This document shows positions 22,907 to 39,554 of a stretch of 64,000 nucleotides of DNA, one piece after another. The first letter of the stretch is position 1. Every line of letters begins with the position of its first letter. Where the stretch lies: assembly GCF_000745855.1 (NCBI RefSeq), contig NZ_JQKD01000003.1, positions 124,001 to 188,000 of the forward strand, in the 5' to 3' direction. The notes under the pieces are model-generated. The model made no database searches and was not told the origin of the DNA. It saw nothing but the letters and a program-made list of their open reading frames with translations. A program made the translations under genes and the position numbers. Origin of the DNA: Xenophilus azovorans DSM 13620 (lineage in GTDB: Bacteria > Pseudomonadota > Gammaproteobacteria > Burkholderiales > Burkholderiaceae_C).

Positions 22907-23191
22907 ATGACCACGAAAACCGACGACCCGCGCAAGGACTCGCTGATCGAGTACCCCTCGCCCTTCCCCATCAAGGTGATGGGCGCCAACGTCGACGGCT
23001 TCGTGCACGCGGTGACGCAGGTGGCCAGGCAGTTCGATCCCGGCTTCGACGCCAGCACCGTCGAGCTGCGCGACAGCAAGGCCGGCAACTACCTGGGCGT
23101 CACCATCACGGTGACGGCCACCAGCCGCGAGCAGCTCGACGACCTGTACCGCGCCCTGTCCTCGCACCCGATGGTGAAGGTCGTGCTGTGA
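22907..23191 (+). CDS. ybeD: YbeD-like DUF493 protein
   Basis: Small UPF0250/DUF493 protein, 94 residues, with an ACT-like fold known from E. coli YbeD; function unresolved but it is regularly encoded beside lipB. Motifs: [14 protein letters not shown] and the C-terminal SHPMVKVVL. Its stop overlaps the lipB GTG start (GTGA), so the two are coupled. Confidence 0.9.
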   Translation: MTTKTDDPRKDSLIEYPSPFPIKVMGANVDGFVHAVTQVARQFDPGFDASTVELRDSKAGNYLGVTITVTATSREQLDDLYRALSSHPMVKVVL

Positions 23192-23901
23192 ACGCCGCCA
23201 CGGCGCCCGAGACCGCCGCGCCGGCGTGGGCGCCGGAGCTGCGCATGCTCGGCCGCGCCGACTACCAGGCCACCTTCGCCGCCATGCGGCAGTTCACGCA
23301 GGAGCGCCCCGCCGACGCGCCCGACCGGCTGTGGGTCTGCGAGCACCCCCCCGTCTTCACCCAGGGCCTGGCCGGCCGGCAGGACCACATCCTGCTGCCC
23401 GGCGACATCCCCGTGGTGCAGACCGACCGCGGCGGACAGGTCACGTACCACGGCCCCGGCCAGGTGGTGGCCTACCCGCTCGTGGACCTGCGCCGCGCCG
23501 GCTACTACGTCAAGGAATACGTGTACCGGCTGGAAGAGGCGGTGCTGCGCACCCTGGCGCACTTCGGCGTGACGGGGCACCGCGTGGCGGGCGCGCCGGG
23601 CATCTACGTGCGGCTGGACGATCCTTTCAGCCACGCCGCGCTGGCCGGCCCGCAACCGGGCGGCGACCCCTTCCGCGGCCTGGGCAAGATCGCCGCGCTG
23701 GGCATCAAGGTCAGCCGGCACTGCACCTACCACGGGGTGTCGCTCAACGTGGCGATGGACCTGGAACCCTTCACGCGGATCAACCCTTGCGGCTATGCCG
23801 GGCTGAAGACAGTGGACCTTTCTACAATCGGCGTCTCCGTTGCCTGGGACGAAGCCGCCCAGGTCCTAGGCCGGAAGCTCGTCGCCTTCCTGGCCCCCTG
23901 A
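23188..23901 (+). CDS. lipB: Lipoyl(octanoyl) transferase
   Basis: Moves octanoate from acyl carrier protein to lipoyl domains of 2-oxoacid dehydrogenases and GcvH; 237 residues. The catalytic pair is present: Lys167 ([11 protein letters not shown]) and Cys201 (NPCGYAGL); the substrate loop reads [13 protein letters not shown]. The start is GTG 23188, overlapping the ybeD stop; no later ATG keeps the conserved N-terminus ([13 protein letters not shown]). Confidence 0.96.
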   Translation: MNAATAPETAAPAWAPELRMLGRADYQATFAAMRQFTQERPADAPDRLWVCEHPPVFTQGLAGRQDHILLPGDIPVVQTDRGGQVTYHGPGQVVAYPLVDLRRAGYYVKEYVYRLEEAVLRTLAHFGVTGHRVAGAPGIYVRLDDPFSHAALAGPQPGGDPFRGLGKIAALGIKVSRHCTYHGVSLNVAMDLEPFTRINPCGYAGLKTVDLSTIGVSVAWDEAAQVLGRKLVAFLAP

Positions 23902-23909
23902 AAGATCCC

Positions 23910-24890
23910 ATGAGCACCCCCGAAGTCGTCCGCGAGGCCCAGTCCGCCGAAAACTACAACGCATCGGCCAAGCAGAAGGCGGCCGCCAAGCTGTCGCGCA
24001 TCCCCGTCAAGGTGGTGCAGGCCGAGGTGCTGAAGAAGCCCGAGTGGATCCGCGTCAAGGCCGGCAGCCCGACCACGCGCTTCTACGAGATCAAGCAGAT
24101 CCTGCGCGAGTCGAACCTGCACACGGTCTGCGAGGAAGCCTCCTGCCCCAACATCGGCGAATGCTTCGGCAAGGGCACGGCCACCTTCATGATCATGGGC
24201 GACAAGTGCACGCGCCGCTGCCCCTTCTGCGACGTCGGCCACGGCCGGCCCGACCCGCTGGACAAGGACGAGCCGCTCAACCTGGCGAAGACCATCGCCA
24301 AGCTGCGCCTGAAGTACGTGGTGATCACCAGCGTGGACCGCGACGACCTGCGCGACGGCGGCAGCGGCCACTTCGTCGAGTGCATCCAGCGCACGCGCGA
24401 GCTGTCGCCCGCCACGCAGATCGAGATCCTGGTGCCCGACTTCCGCGGCCGCGACGACCGCGCGCTGGAGATCCTGAAGGCCGCGCCGCCGGACGTGATG
24501 AACCACAACCTGGAGACCATCCCCCGCCTGTACAAGGAGGCGCGGCCGGGCTCCGACTACCAGTTCAGCCTGAACCTGCTGAAGAAGTTCAAGGCGCTGC
24601 ACCCCGCGGTGCCGACCAAGAGCGGCCTGATGGTCGGCCTGGGCGAGACGGACGAGGAGATCCTCGACGTGATGCGCGACATGCGCGCGCACGACATCGA
24701 CATGCTGACCATCGGCCAGTACCTGGCACCTAGCAACAGCCACCTGCCGGTGCGCCGATACGTGCACCCGGACACCTTCAGGATGTTCGAGGAGAAGGCC
24801 TACGAGATGGGCTTCTCGCACGCGGCGGTGGGTGCGATGGTGCGCTCCAGCTACCACGCCGACCAGCAGGCCGGCCACGTGCTCGGCTGA
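23910..24890 (+). CDS. lipA: Lipoyl synthase
   Basis: Radical-SAM enzyme inserting two sulfurs into protein-bound octanoate, 326 residues. The auxiliary cluster cysteines are C74, C79 and C85 ([13 protein letters not shown]); the radical-SAM CxxxCxxC motif is C100, C104 and C107 (KCTRRCPFC). The C-terminal RSSYHAD serine that ligates the auxiliary cluster is present. Start ATG 23910, 8 bp after lipB. Works directly after LipB. Confidence 0.97.
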   Translation: MSTPEVVREAQSAENYNASAKQKAAAKLSRIPVKVVQAEVLKKPEWIRVKAGSPTTRFYEIKQILRESNLHTVCEEASCPNIGECFGKGTATFMIMGDKCTRRCPFCDVGHGRPDPLDKDEPLNLAKTIAKLRLKYVVITSVDRDDLRDGGSGHFVECIQRTRELSPATQIEILVPDFRGRDDRALEILKAAPPDVMNHNLETIPRLYKEARPGSDYQFSLNLLKKFKALHPAVPTKSGLMVGLGETDEEILDVMRDMRAHDIDMLTIGQYLAPSNSHLPVRRYVHPDTFRMFEEKAYEMGFSHAAVGAMVRSSYHADQQAGHVLG

Positions 24891-24917
24891 GTTGGCGCCT
24901 CCTGTCGCCGCCAGCCC

Positions 24918-26198
24918 TCACGCCCCGGCCACCACCCTGGCCTGCGGGCTGCCGGCGCCGTAGGCAGGCAACCGCATCGACACCACGGCCGCGGCGACGA
25001 GGAACAGCGCCGCGGAGCCGAAGGCCGGCCAGTGGGTGCCGAGGTGCTCGTAGGCCCAGCCGCCGGCCCAGGAACTGATCATGCCGCCGACCTGGTGCGC
25101 GACGTAGGCCAGGCCGTAGAGCAGGCCGACCAGCCGCACGCCGTAGACGTCGGCCAGGATGGCCGAGGAGGCGGCAATGCTGCCGGCCCACACGAGACCG
25201 CCGATGACGGAGGTCGCATAGAGCGCCCACGGCGAGGTGACCGCAACAAGGCACAGGAAGCCGATGCCGCGCACGAGGTAGATGGCGGCGAGCACATTGC
25301 GCCGCGGCACCGCGTCGGAGATGCGGCCCAGCACCAGCGAGCCGACGATCGCAACCGCCCCGATGAGGCCGATGCCCGAGGCGCTGGTCGGGCCATCGAA
25401 GCCGTGGTCCATGAGCATGGGCATGCCATGCGTGCCGAGCAGGTTCATGCTGTAGCCGCAGGCGAACAGGCCGAAGCAGATCTGCCAGAAGACCGGCGTG
25501 CGTATCGCCTCGGCCGCGCTGCCGGCGCCGGCCAGCGGCTGGAGACCGGCCTTCGAGGCCGCGGCGCCCTCCTGTCCCGGCAGGCGGTCGGCCCCCGGCG
25601 GCACCTCGTCGCGGATCACGAGAAGGATGGTGGGCACCGCGACCACCAGGAACACGACGGCGAAGCCCAGCATCGTCGCGCGCCAGCCCACATGGGCGAT
25701 CGCATGCGCGAACACCGGCGTCAGCACGGCGATGCCCGCCATCGACCCGGTGGACAGGAAGAACAGCGCCGTGCCGCGGCGGCGCACGAACCACCGGCTG
25801 AGGACCGGCGTCAACGCCACCTGGCTGGTGAAGGCCAGCCCCAGCGAGGCACAGACCCCGAACGCGAGGAAGAAGCTGATGGCCCCGCGGGTCACCACGG
25901 TCCACGCCAGGGAGGCGACGGTGACCGCCGTGCCCAGCAACAGGACGAAGCGCGTGCCGCGCACCGCCGCCAGGTGGCCGGCCAGCGGCAGGCCCAGGCC
26001 GTAGACCAGCATGCCGACGGCGATCATGGCCGACAGCAGGCTGCGGCTGAAGCCCAGGTCCTGCGCCATCGGAAGAAAGAATGGGCCGATGCCCATGCGC
26101 ATGCCGACCGTGAGCAAGGTGAGCACCGTCGCCGCCGCGACGATGTTCCAGCCGAAGTACCAGCGGGGGGCTCCGGCGGGTGGGGACGTGGGCGCCAT
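24918..26198 (-). CDS. MFS transporter (monocarboxylate/OFA-like)
   Basis: Twelve-helix major facilitator, 426 residues. The N-terminus (RWYFGWNIVAAATVLTLLTVG) and the loop with WFVRRRGTALFFLSTGSMAG resemble the oxalate/formate-monocarboxylate porter subgroup. The mid-loop (DEVPPGADRLPGQEG) is cytoplasmic. Start ATG 26198 (MAPTSPPAG); the open frame extends far upstream, but only antisense to glgB. Convergent with lipA (27 bp between stops) and divergent from glgB. Substrate unknown. Confidence 0.85.
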   Translation of the reverse strand: MAPTSPPAGAPRWYFGWNIVAAATVLTLLTVGMRMGIGPFFLPMAQDLGFSRSLLSAMIAVGMLVYGLGLPLAGHLAAVRGTRFVLLLGTAVTVASLAWTVVTRGAISFFLAFGVCASLGLAFTSQVALTPVLSRWFVRRRGTALFFLSTGSMAGIAVLTPVFAHAIAHVGWRATMLGFAVVFLVVAVPTILLVIRDEVPPGADRLPGQEGAAASKAGLQPLAGAGSAAEAIRTPVFWQICFGLFACGYSMNLLGTHGMPMLMDHGFDGPTSASGIGLIGAVAIVGSLVLGRISDAVPRRNVLAAIYLVRGIGFLCLVAVTSPWALYATSVIGGLVWAGSIAASSAILADVYGVRLVGLLYGLAYVAHQVGGMISSWAGGWAYEHLGTHWPAFGSAALFLVAAAVVSMRLPAYGAGSPQARVVAGA

Positions 26199-26348
26199 GG
26201 CGGGGCATGGTACCCAACAGGAGGCCGTCGCGTGGTTCGCGGGCCCGAAGCGCCCACGGCAGGAATCACCACCCGCTGACGCCTCGCCGGAGCACCCTGC
26301 GGGCTGGCGTACGATGTGCCGGACCTGCCGCAGCCCCCTCCCCCAGCG

Positions 26349-28511
26349 ATGCACCTGCCAGAGGCCGAAGTCCATGCCCTGATGCGCGCCGAGCACGGCG
26401 ATCCGTTCGCGGTGCTGGGCCCGCACGAGACACCCGAGGGGCTGGTCGTGCGCGTGCTGATGCCGGGCGCGCGCCAGGTGGGCGTGGTGCATGCCGCCTC
26501 GGGCGACCCGCTGGCGGTGCTGCAGCGCCAGGGCGATTCCGACCTGTTCTCTGCCCTGGTGCCGGCCGCGCCGGCGCGCATGGGCTACCGCCTGCACGTG
26601 CAGTGGGAGGACCACGCCGCGCTGCTGGACGACCCCTACCGCTTCCCGCCCGTGCTGGGCGAGCTGGACGCCTGGCTGCTGGCCGAGGGCACCCACCTGC
26701 GCCCCTGGGAGCGGCTGGGTGCGCACCTGTGCGAGCTGGGCGGCGCGCGGGGCGTGGCCTTCGCCGTCTGGGCGCCCAACGCGCGCCGGGTCTCGGTGGT
26801 CGGCCCCTTCAACCAGTGGGACGGCCGCCGCCACATGATGCGGCTGCGCCGCGAGTGCGGCGTGTGGGAGATGTTCGTGCCCCACATGGCGGCCGGCGAC
26901 GCCTACCAGTTCGAGATCCTCGGCGCCGACGGCCACCTGCTGCACAAGGCCGACCCCTACGCCTTCGGCTCGCGCCTGCGGCCGGACACGGCCAGCGTGG
27001 TGCGACAACTGCCACCGCCCGCCACGCTGCCGCCGGCGCGCGCGGCAGCCAACCGGCGCGATGCACCGATCAGCATCTACGAAGTGCACCTGGGCTCGTG
27101 GCGGCGCAAGAACGGCCACGAGTGGCTGAGCTACCGCGACCTGGCCGAGACGCTGGTGCCCTACGCGCGCGACATGGGCTTCACCCACCTGGAGCTGATG
27201 CCGGTGAGCGAGCATCCCTTCGACGGCTCCTGGGGCTACCAGCCGGTGGGGCTGTACACGCCGACGGCCCGCTTCGGCGCGCCGGAGGACTTCCGCCACT
27301 TCGTGCAGGCGGCGCACGAGGCCGGCCTGGGCGTGATCCTCGACTGGGTGCCGGCGCACTTCCCGACCGATCCGCACGGGCTGGCCCGCTTCGACGGCAC
27401 GCCGCTGTACGAGTACGCCGACCCGCGCGAGGGCTTCCACAACGACTGGAACACGCTGATCTTCAACTGGCGCCGCACCGAGGTGCGCAACTACCTGGTG
27501 GGCAACGCCCTGTTCTGGCTGGAGCGCTACGGCGTGGACGGCCTGCGCGTGGACGCGGTGGCCTCCATGCTGTACCGCGACTACAGCCGCCCGCCCGGCG
27601 AGTGGGTGGCCAACGAGCACGGCGGCCGCGAGAACCTGGAGGCGATCGACTTCCTGCGCCGCACCAACCGCGTGGTGGGCACCGAGCGGCCCGGCGCCAC
27701 CACCATCGCCGAGGAGTCGACCAGCTTCCCAGCCGTCACCCGCCCGCCCGAGGACGGCGGCCTGGGCTTCCACTTCAAGTGGAACATGGGCTGGATGAAC
27801 GACACGCTGGCCTATGCGCGCACCGACCCGCTGTACCGCCGGCACGAGCACCGCAAGATCACCTTCGGCCTGATGTACGCGCACAGCGAGAACTTCGTGC
27901 TGCCGCTCTCGCACGACGAGGTGGTGCACGGCAAGGGCTCGCTGATCGGCAAGATGCCGGGCGACGACTGGCAGAAGTTCGCCGGGCTGCGCAACCTGTA
28001 CGGCTACCTGTGGGCCTACTCGGGCAAGAAGCTGCTCTTCATGGGTGGCGAGTTCGCCCAGCGCGCCGAGTGGAACCACGACCACGGCCTGGACTGGCAC
28101 CTGCTGGAGTACCCGACGCACCAGGGCGTGCAGCGGCTGGTGCGCGACCTGAACAACGTGTTGCGCCACTTCCCGGCGCTGCACGAGCTGGACTGCGAGC
28201 CGCAGGGCTTCGAGTGGATCGTGCACGACGACGAGCAGCAGTCCGTGTTCGCCTTCGTGCGCCGCGCGAAGGACGGCACCTGCGTGGTCGCGGTGTGCAA
28301 CTTCACGCCGGAGGTGCGGCGCGGCTACCGCCTCGGGGTGCCGGCGCCGGGCGCCTGGCGCGAGGTCATCAACACCGACGGCGAGGTCTACGGCGGCAGC
28401 GGCGTGGGCAACGGCGTCGTTCACACCGAATCGCTGCCCTGGCACGGGCGGCCGCAGTCCATCGACATCACGGTGCCGCCGCTGGCGAGCGTGTACTTCG
28501 TGCTGACATGA
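26349..28511 (+). CDS. glgB: 1,4-alpha-glucan branching enzyme
   Basis: Makes alpha-1,6 branches in glycogen; 720 residues, close to the usual ~730. Layout: N-terminal beta-sandwich ([14 protein letters not shown]), CBM48 ([20 protein letters not shown]), GH13 barrel. Catalytic Asp402 is in [11 protein letters not shown], Glu in TIAEEST and the third acid in LSHDEVVHG. Start: ATG 26349 ([12 protein letters not shown]) preferred to GTG 26316, whose extra residues are PDLPQPPPP. First gene of the glgBXCAP operon. Confidence 0.96.
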   Translation: MHLPEAEVHALMRAEHGDPFAVLGPHETPEGLVVRVLMPGARQVGVVHAASGDPLAVLQRQGDSDLFSALVPAAPARMGYRLHVQWEDHAALLDDPYRFPPVLGELDAWLLAEGTHLRPWERLGAHLCELGGARGVAFAVWAPNARRVSVVGPFNQWDGRRHMMRLRRECGVWEMFVPHMAAGDAYQFEILGADGHLLHKADPYAFGSRLRPDTASVVRQLPPPATLPPARAAANRRDAPISIYEVHLGSWRRKNGHEWLSYRDLAETLVPYARDMGFTHLELMPVSEHPFDGSWGYQPVGLYTPTARFGAPEDFRHFVQAAHEAGLGVILDWVPAHFPTDPHGLARFDGTPLYEYADPREGFHNDWNTLIFNWRRTEVRNYLVGNALFWLERYGVDGLRVDAVASMLYRDYSRPPGEWVANEHGGRENLEAIDFLRRTNRVVGTERPGATTIAEESTSFPAVTRPPEDGGLGFHFKWNMGWMNDTLAYARTDPLYRRHEHRKITFGLMYAHSENFVLPLSHDEVVHGKGSLIGKMPGDDWQKFAGLRNLYGYLWAYSGKKLLFMGGEFAQRAEWNHDHGLDWHLLEYPTHQGVQRLVRDLNNVLRHFPALHELDCEPQGFEWIVHDDEQQSVFAFVRRAKDGTCVVAVCNFTPEVRRGYRLGVPAPGAWREVINTDGEVYGGSGVGNGVVHTESLPWHGRPQSIDITVPPLASVYFVLT

Positions 28512-28632
28512 ATCACCCCCAGTCTTCGCGGACTTCGTTCCGCTCCGCCAACCCCCTCAAGGGGGCACATCCAGCGGCCCGGCAGAGCCGGTTCCGCGGA
28601 TGTTCCCGCATGGCCTGCTCCGCGGCCTTCTG
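28512..28632 (+). repeat. Structured 3'-end repeat, family A copy 2
   Basis: Begins immediately after the glgB stop. Same three hairpins as copy 1 in opposite genomic orientation but the same orientation relative to the gene. The main hairpin spans 28567-28603 (ACATCC/GGATGT outer stem, CCGGC/GCCGG inner stem around AGA). Compared with copy 1, the outer stem has two and the inner stem one compensatory pair change. It fills most of the 216 bp glgB-glgX gap; 28633-28727 shows nothing else recognisable. Confidence 0.8.
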
Positions 28633-28727
28633 AGCGGCGAGCCGAATGGTGTTGACGTGAAGCGCAGCGGCACGGTTTCTGCTGCCCGGCCTGCGTGCGT
28701 GCACCACCACTGCCTTCATCGCCCTTC

Positions 28728-30809
<2,082 letters not shown>

Positions 30810-30854
30810 CGGGCCTGCCGCAGCAGGACGCACCACACGACTGAGGAGACCCGG

Positions 30855-32189
30855 ATGAACCAATCTCTCGAAACCCACCAGCTGGTGCGCCGCAGCGTCG
30901 CGCTGGTGCTGGCCGGCGGCCGCGGCTCGCGCCTGAAGCAGTTGACCGACCGCCGCGCCAAGCCGGCCGTCTACTTCGGCGGCAAGTTCCGCATCATCGA
31001 CTTCGCGCTGTCCAACTGCATCAACTCGGGCATCCGGCGCATCGCGGTGGTCACGCAGTACAAGTCGCACTCGCTGATGCGCCACCTGCAAAGCGGCTGG
31101 AACTTCCTGCGCGCCGAGCTGGGCGAGATGGTCGAGGTGCTGCCCGCGCAGCAGCGCCTGAGCGAGGAGCACTGGTACCGCGGCACCGCCGACGCGGTGT
31201 TCCAGAACGCCGACATCATCCGCTCGCGCGCGCTACGCAACGACTACGTGGTGGTGCTGGCGGGCGACCACGTCTACAAGATGGACTACTCGCTGATGCT
31301 GCGCGACCACGTCGCCAACGGCGGCGGCTGTACGGTCGGCTGCATCGAGGTGCCGCGGCTGGAGGCGCGCGCCTTCGGCGTGATGGCGGTGGACGAAGAC
31401 CGCCGCATCCGCGCCTTCGTCGAGAAGCCCGCCGACCCGCCGCCCATGCCCGGCCGGCCCGACGCGGCGCTGGCCAGCATGGGCATCTACGTCTTCGACG
31501 CCGACTACCTGTACCGGCTGCTGGAGGAAGACCACGCCAACCCCGCCTCCAGCCACGACTTCGGCAAGGACATCATCCCGCGCGCGGTGGCCGAGGGGCG
31601 GGCGCTGGCGCACCCCTTCGGCCTGTCCTGCGTCACCCGCACGCCCGGCGCCGCGTCCTACTGGCGCGACGTGGGCACGATTGATGCGTTCTGGTCGGCC
31701 AACCTCGACCTGGCCTCGGTGACCCCGGAGCTGGACATCTACGACCCCGAATGGCCGATATGGACCTACCAGCGCCAGCTGCCCCCGGCGAAGTTCGTGC
31801 ACGACCGGCGCGGCGAGCCCGGCCAGGCGGTGAACATCATCGTCTCGGGCGGGTGCATCGTCTCGGGCTCGGTGGTGCGCGACTCGGTGCTGTTCTCGGG
31901 CGTGCGGGTGCATTCCTTCTGCCGCATCGAGCAGGCGGTGATCCTGCCCGACGTGACGATCGGCCGCGGCGCGCGCCTGTCGAAGGTGGTGATCGACCGC
32001 GCCTGCGAGATCCCGCCGGGCATGGTGGTGGGCGAGGACCCGGCGGCCGATGCTGCCCGCTTCGAGCGCACCGAGGGCGGCGTGGTGCTGATCACGCGCG
32101 AGATGCTGCGCCGACTGGCGGCGGCCGGCGGCGCGGCGCCCGCGCCCGACGAGGGCGACGCCTCCGTGCTGCAGGACCTGGGCCGCTGA
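30855..32189 (+). CDS. glgC: Glucose-1-phosphate adenylyltransferase
   Basis: Makes ADP-glucose, the committed step of glycogen synthesis; 444 residues. Nucleotide loop [20 protein letters not shown], catalytic-region motifs GTADAVFQN and [10 protein letters not shown], glucose-1-P site FVEKP, and a C-terminal left-handed beta-helix ([19 protein letters not shown]) that holds the allosteric site. Start ATG 30855 with GAGGAG upstream. Stop overlaps the glgA start (TGATG). Confidence 0.97.
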   Translation: MNQSLETHQLVRRSVALVLAGGRGSRLKQLTDRRAKPAVYFGGKFRIIDFALSNCINSGIRRIAVVTQYKSHSLMRHLQSGWNFLRAELGEMVEVLPAQQRLSEEHWYRGTADAVFQNADIIRSRALRNDYVVVLAGDHVYKMDYSLMLRDHVANGGGCTVGCIEVPRLEARAFGVMAVDEDRRIRAFVEKPADPPPMPGRPDAALASMGIYVFDADYLYRLLEEDHANPASSHDFGKDIIPRAVAEGRALAHPFGLSCVTRTPGAASYWRDVGTIDAFWSANLDLASVTPELDIYDPEWPIWTYQRQLPPAKFVHDRRGEPGQAVNIIVSGGCIVSGSVVRDSVLFSGVRVHSFCRIEQAVILPDVTIGRGARLSKVVIDRACEIPPGMVVGEDPAADAARFERTEGGVVLITREMLRRLAAAGGAAPAPDEGDASVLQDLGR

Positions 32190-33646
32190 TGCGGGTGCTC
32201 CAGGTCAGCGCCGAGATCTTCCCGCTGCTCAAGACCGGCGGCCTGGCGGACGTGGCCGGCGCCCTGCCGGCCGCGCTGGCCGCCGCCGGCGAGGACGTGC
32301 GGGTGCTGCTGCCGGGCTTCCCGGCCATCCTGGCGGGCGTGGCCGGCCTGGTGCCCGTGGCCGGGCTGCGCGCGCCGTGGGGCGAGGCGGCGCGGCTGCT
32401 GCACGGCCGCATCCCCGCCCTGGGGCAATTGCCGGCCTACGTGCTGGACGCGCCGGCCCTGTACGACCGGCCCGGCAACCCCTACGAGGACGCCGAGCAC
32501 CGGCCCTACGCCGACAGCCACCGCCGCTTCGCCCTGCTGGGCTGGGCCGCCGCGCAACTGGCGCGGGGCGCCGACCCCCACTGGGCGCCCGAGCTGGTGC
32601 ACGCGCACGACTGGCACGCCGGCCTGGCGCCGGCCTACCTGGCCTACCTGCCCGGCCAGCCCGCGCGCAGCGTGTTCACCGTCCACAACCTGGCCTACCA
32701 GGGCCGCTTCGGCCCCGACGTCTTCGCCGGGCTGGGGCTGCCCTCCAGCGCCTTCCAGGTCAACGGGCTGGAGTTCCACGGCGACGTCTCCTTCATGAAG
32801 GCCGGCCTGTACTTCGCCGACCGGATCACCACCGTCAGCCCCAGCTACGCGCGGGAGATCCAGACCCCCGCGCAGGGCCAGGGGCTGGACGGCCTGCTGC
32901 GCGGGCGCGCCGGCGTGCTCGACGGCATCCTCAACGGCGTGGACGACCGCGTGTGGGACCCCGCCACCGACACGCTGCTGCCGCACCGCTACCGCATGCC
33001 CGAAGGCCGCCGCATGGCGGGCAAGGCGCTGTGCAAGGCGTCCCTGCAGCACGCGCTGGGCCTGGAGGTGCGCGCCGACGCGCCGCTGTTCGTGCTGGTC
33101 AGCCGCCTGACCGAGCAGAAGGGCCTGCACCTGGTGCTCGACGGGCTGGACGAACTGCTCGCCCGCGGCGGGCAGCTGGCCCTGCTGGGCTCGGGCGACG
33201 CCGCGCTGGAAGAGGCGTTCCGCCAGCGCGCCGCCGCCGCGCCGCGGCGCGTCGCGGCCAGCCTCGGCTATGACGAGGCGCTGGCCCACCGCCTGTTCGC
33301 CGGCGGCGACGTGACCCTGGTGCCGTCGATGTTCGAGCCCTGCGGCCTCACGCAGATGTACGGGCTGCGCTATGGTGCGCTGCCGCTGGTGCACCGGGTC
33401 GGGGGGTTGGCTGACACCGTGACCGACTGCACGCTGGAAGACTTGGCCGAAGGCACGGCCAACGGCTTCGTCTTCGACGGCTTCACCGCCCGCGACTTCG
33501 GCCGCGCGCTGCGCCGGGCCTTCGCGCTGTTCGCGCGGCCCGCCGACTGGCGCCGCGTGCGCGCCACCGGCATGCGCCGGCCGGCCGGCTGGGCCGAGCC
33601 CGCGCAGCGCTACATCGAGGTCTACCGCCACGCCGCGGCACGCTGA
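32189..33646 (+). CDS. glgA: Glycogen synthase (ADP-glucose, GT5)
   Basis: Extends alpha-1,4-glucan from ADP-glucose; 485 residues. KTGGLAD at residues 15-21 binds ADP-glucose; VHAHDWHAGLAPAYL, VFTVHNLAYQG and PSMFEPCGLTQMYGLRYG are characteristic. Start ATG 32189 shares one base with the glgC stop (TGATG), giving strict coupling. The C-terminal segment (RRPAGWAEPAQRYIEVY) is slightly diverged from the usual FSWxxSAxxY pattern but the fold should be intact. Confidence 0.96.
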   Translation: MRVLQVSAEIFPLLKTGGLADVAGALPAALAAAGEDVRVLLPGFPAILAGVAGLVPVAGLRAPWGEAARLLHGRIPALGQLPAYVLDAPALYDRPGNPYEDAEHRPYADSHRRFALLGWAAAQLARGADPHWAPELVHAHDWHAGLAPAYLAYLPGQPARSVFTVHNLAYQGRFGPDVFAGLGLPSSAFQVNGLEFHGDVSFMKAGLYFADRITTVSPSYAREIQTPAQGQGLDGLLRGRAGVLDGILNGVDDRVWDPATDTLLPHRYRMPEGRRMAGKALCKASLQHALGLEVRADAPLFVLVSRLTEQKGLHLVLDGLDELLARGGQLALLGSGDAALEEAFRQRAAAAPRRVAASLGYDEALAHRLFAGGDVTLVPSMFEPCGLTQMYGLRYGALPLVHRVGGLADTVTDCTLEDLAEGTANGFVFDGFTARDFGRALRRAFALFARPADWRRVRATGMRRPAGWAEPAQRYIEVYRHAAAR

Positions 33647-33685
33647 CGCCGCGCCCCACCGAACCCTGCAAGACACCCCCGCACC

Positions 33686-36142
<2,457 letters not shown>

Positions 36143-36161
36143 GTAGCGGCCCACCGGAACA

Positions 36162-36287
36162 GAAGGCCGCGAAGCAGGCCATGCTGGAACATCCGCGGGA
36201 CCGGCTCTGCCAGACCGCAGGATGTGCCCCCTGGAGGGGGTTGCCGGAGCGGAACGAAGTCCGCACACGCACAGGCTGGGGGGTGGG
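36162..36287 (-). repeat. Structured 3'-end repeat, family A copy 3
   Basis: Fills the gap between the convergent glgP and acyl-CoA synthetase genes. In transcript sense it starts directly after the synthetase TAG (36290-36288). Main hairpin 36189-36225 (ACATCC/GGATGT, GCGG/CCGC, CCGGC/GCCAG with one C-A mismatch), then CCCCC-TGGA-GGGGG at 36227-36240 and GCGGA-ACGAAG-TCCGC. The tail near the stop is diverged from copies 1 and 2. Also downstream of glgP in the other direction, so it could serve both. Confidence 0.78.
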
Positions 36288-37964
36288 CTATTTGTCCCGC
36301 AGTTCGCGCCGCAGGATCTTGCCCACCGGCGTCTTGGGCATCTCGGTGCGGAACTCGATGATCTTGGGCCGCTTGTAGCCGGTGAGGTTGGCGTTGCAGA
36401 AGTCGCGCACCTGCTGCTCGGTGAGCGACTCGTGCTTCTTCACGATCACCAGCTTGACGGCCTCGCCGGTCTTCTCGTCCGGCACGCCGACCACCGCGCA
36501 CTCGAGCACGCCGTCCAGCGCCGCCACCACGTCCTCGATCTCGTTGGGGTACACGTTGAAGCCGCTGACCAGCACCATGTCCTTCTTGCGGTCGACGATC
36601 TTGAAGTAGCCGCGTTCGTCCACCGTGCCGATGTCGCCGGTCTTGAAGTAGCCGTCGGCGGTCATGACCTTGGCCGTCTCGTCGGGCCGCTGCCAGTAGC
36701 CGGCCATCACCTGCGGGCCCTTGATCGCGATCTCGCCGCGCTCGCCCGGCGGCACCTCGTGGCCGTCGTCGTCGAGCAGCTTCATCCAGGTGCTGGGCAG
36801 GGGCACGCCGATGGTGCCGGTGTACTCCTTGCTGGTGGTCGGGTTGCAGCTCGCCGAGGGGCTGGTCTCCGACAGGCCGTAGCCCTCGCAGATCGGGCAG
36901 CCGGTCCTCTCCAGCCACAGCTTGGCGACCGCGCCCTGCACCGCCATGCCGCCGCCCACCGAGACCTTGAGGTGGCTCCAGTCCACCGTCTTGAAGTCGG
37001 GATGGTTGGCCAGGCCGTTGAACAGGGTGTTGACGGCCGGGAAGCTGTGGATGGTGTGCTTGGACAGCTCCTTGAGCGTGGCCGCCAGGTCGCGCGGGTT
37101 GGGGATGAGCACCAGCTTGCCGCCGGTGCGCATGCTCAGCATCATGCCCACGGTGAAGGCGAAGATGTGATAGAGCGGCAGCGCACACACGCTGGTAGGC
37201 TGCTGGTCCTTCGGCACGCGCTCCATCACCGGCTGGTTCCACGCCTCCGACTGCAGCACGTTGGCGATGACGTTGCGGTGCAGCAGCACGGCACCCTTGC
37301 TCACGCCGGTGGTGCCGCCGGTGTACTGCAGCACGGCGACGTCGTCCGGGCCGATCTCGGGCGCCTGCAGCGTGCGGCTGCCGCCCTGCGCGATCGCGTC
37401 GTTGAAGCGGATGACGCCCGGCAGCTGGAAGGCCGGCACCATCTTCTTCACGTTGCGCAGCACGTAGTTGACCAGCGCGCCCTTGAGGAAGCCGAGCCGG
37501 TCGCCCATGGCCGCCAGCACGATGTGCTTGACCTGCGTGTGCGGCAGCGCCTGCTGCAGCGTCGCGGCGAAGTTCTCCATGATGACGATCGCCTTGGCGC
37601 CCGCGTCCTTGAGCTGGTGCTCCAGCTCGCGCGCGGTGTACAGCGGGTTCACGTTCACCAGGATCAGCCCCGCGCGCAGGATGCCGGCGACGGCGATCGG
37701 GTACTGCGGGCAGTTGGGCATCATCACCGCCACGCGGTCGCCCTTGGCCAGTCCCAGCCCCTGCTGCAGGTAGGCGGCGAAGGCGCGGCTGGCCTGGTCC
37801 ACCTCGGCATAGCTGACGTCCTTGCCCATGAAGCTGTAGGCCGTGCGATCCGCGAAACGGCCGAAGCTCTCCTCCATCAGCGCCACCAGGGAGCGGTACT
37901 GGGTCGGGTCGATGTCGGCGGGCACGCCGGCGGGGTAGGCGGAAAGCCAGGGGCGGTCGGTCAT
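36288..37964 (-). CDS. fadD: Long-chain fatty acid-CoA ligase (AMP-binding)
   Basis: Activates fatty acids to acyl-CoA through an acyl-AMP; 558 residues. P-loop-like motif YTGGTTGVSKGA, EGYGLSETSP, and GYFKTGDIGTVDERGYFKIV followed by DRKKDMVLVSGFNVYPNEIE; C-terminal lysine in KTPVGKILRRELRDK. Start ATG 37964 with GGAGA upstream. Length and motifs fit FadD-type long-chain ligases. Not obviously in an operon with pntAB (145 bp gap, no clear function seen in 37965-38108). Confidence 0.9.
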   Translation of the reverse strand: MTDRPWLSAYPAGVPADIDPTQYRSLVALMEESFGRFADRTAYSFMGKDVSYAEVDQASRAFAAYLQQGLGLAKGDRVAVMMPNCPQYPIAVAGILRAGLILVNVNPLYTARELEHQLKDAGAKAIVIMENFAATLQQALPHTQVKHIVLAAMGDRLGFLKGALVNYVLRNVKKMVPAFQLPGVIRFNDAIAQGGSRTLQAPEIGPDDVAVLQYTGGTTGVSKGAVLLHRNVIANVLQSEAWNQPVMERVPKDQQPTSVCALPLYHIFAFTVGMMLSMRTGGKLVLIPNPRDLAATLKELSKHTIHSFPAVNTLFNGLANHPDFKTVDWSHLKVSVGGGMAVQGAVAKLWLERTGCPICEGYGLSETSPSASCNPTTSKEYTGTIGVPLPSTWMKLLDDDGHEVPPGERGEIAIKGPQVMAGYWQRPDETAKVMTADGYFKTGDIGTVDERGYFKIVDRKKDMVLVSGFNVYPNEIEDVVAALDGVLECAVVGVPDEKTGEAVKLVIVKKHESLTEQQVRDFCNANLTGYKRPKIIEFRTEMPKTPVGKILRRELRDK

Positions 37965-38108
37965 AGGTCTCCTCGCGTTCTCGAATTCAACAAGACAAAC
38001 AAGCGAAGCGCCCGCCGTGCGGTCGCTGCCAGCTATCGAAACAGTAGCGATCCCTGCCGGATGCTACCCGATGGCCCCGCAGGCGTCGAAGATCGGCATG
38101 ACAGCCGA

Positions 38109-39521
<1,413 letters not shown>

Positions 39522-39554
39522 GGTCGTCCTTCCTTCTTGTTGTTGTCGTTCTCG

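Noticed and set aside
26199-28445. N-terminal extension of the MFS transporter by about 750 codons
   Set aside because: The extension is antisense to glgB; the first membrane helix starts right after ATG 26198.
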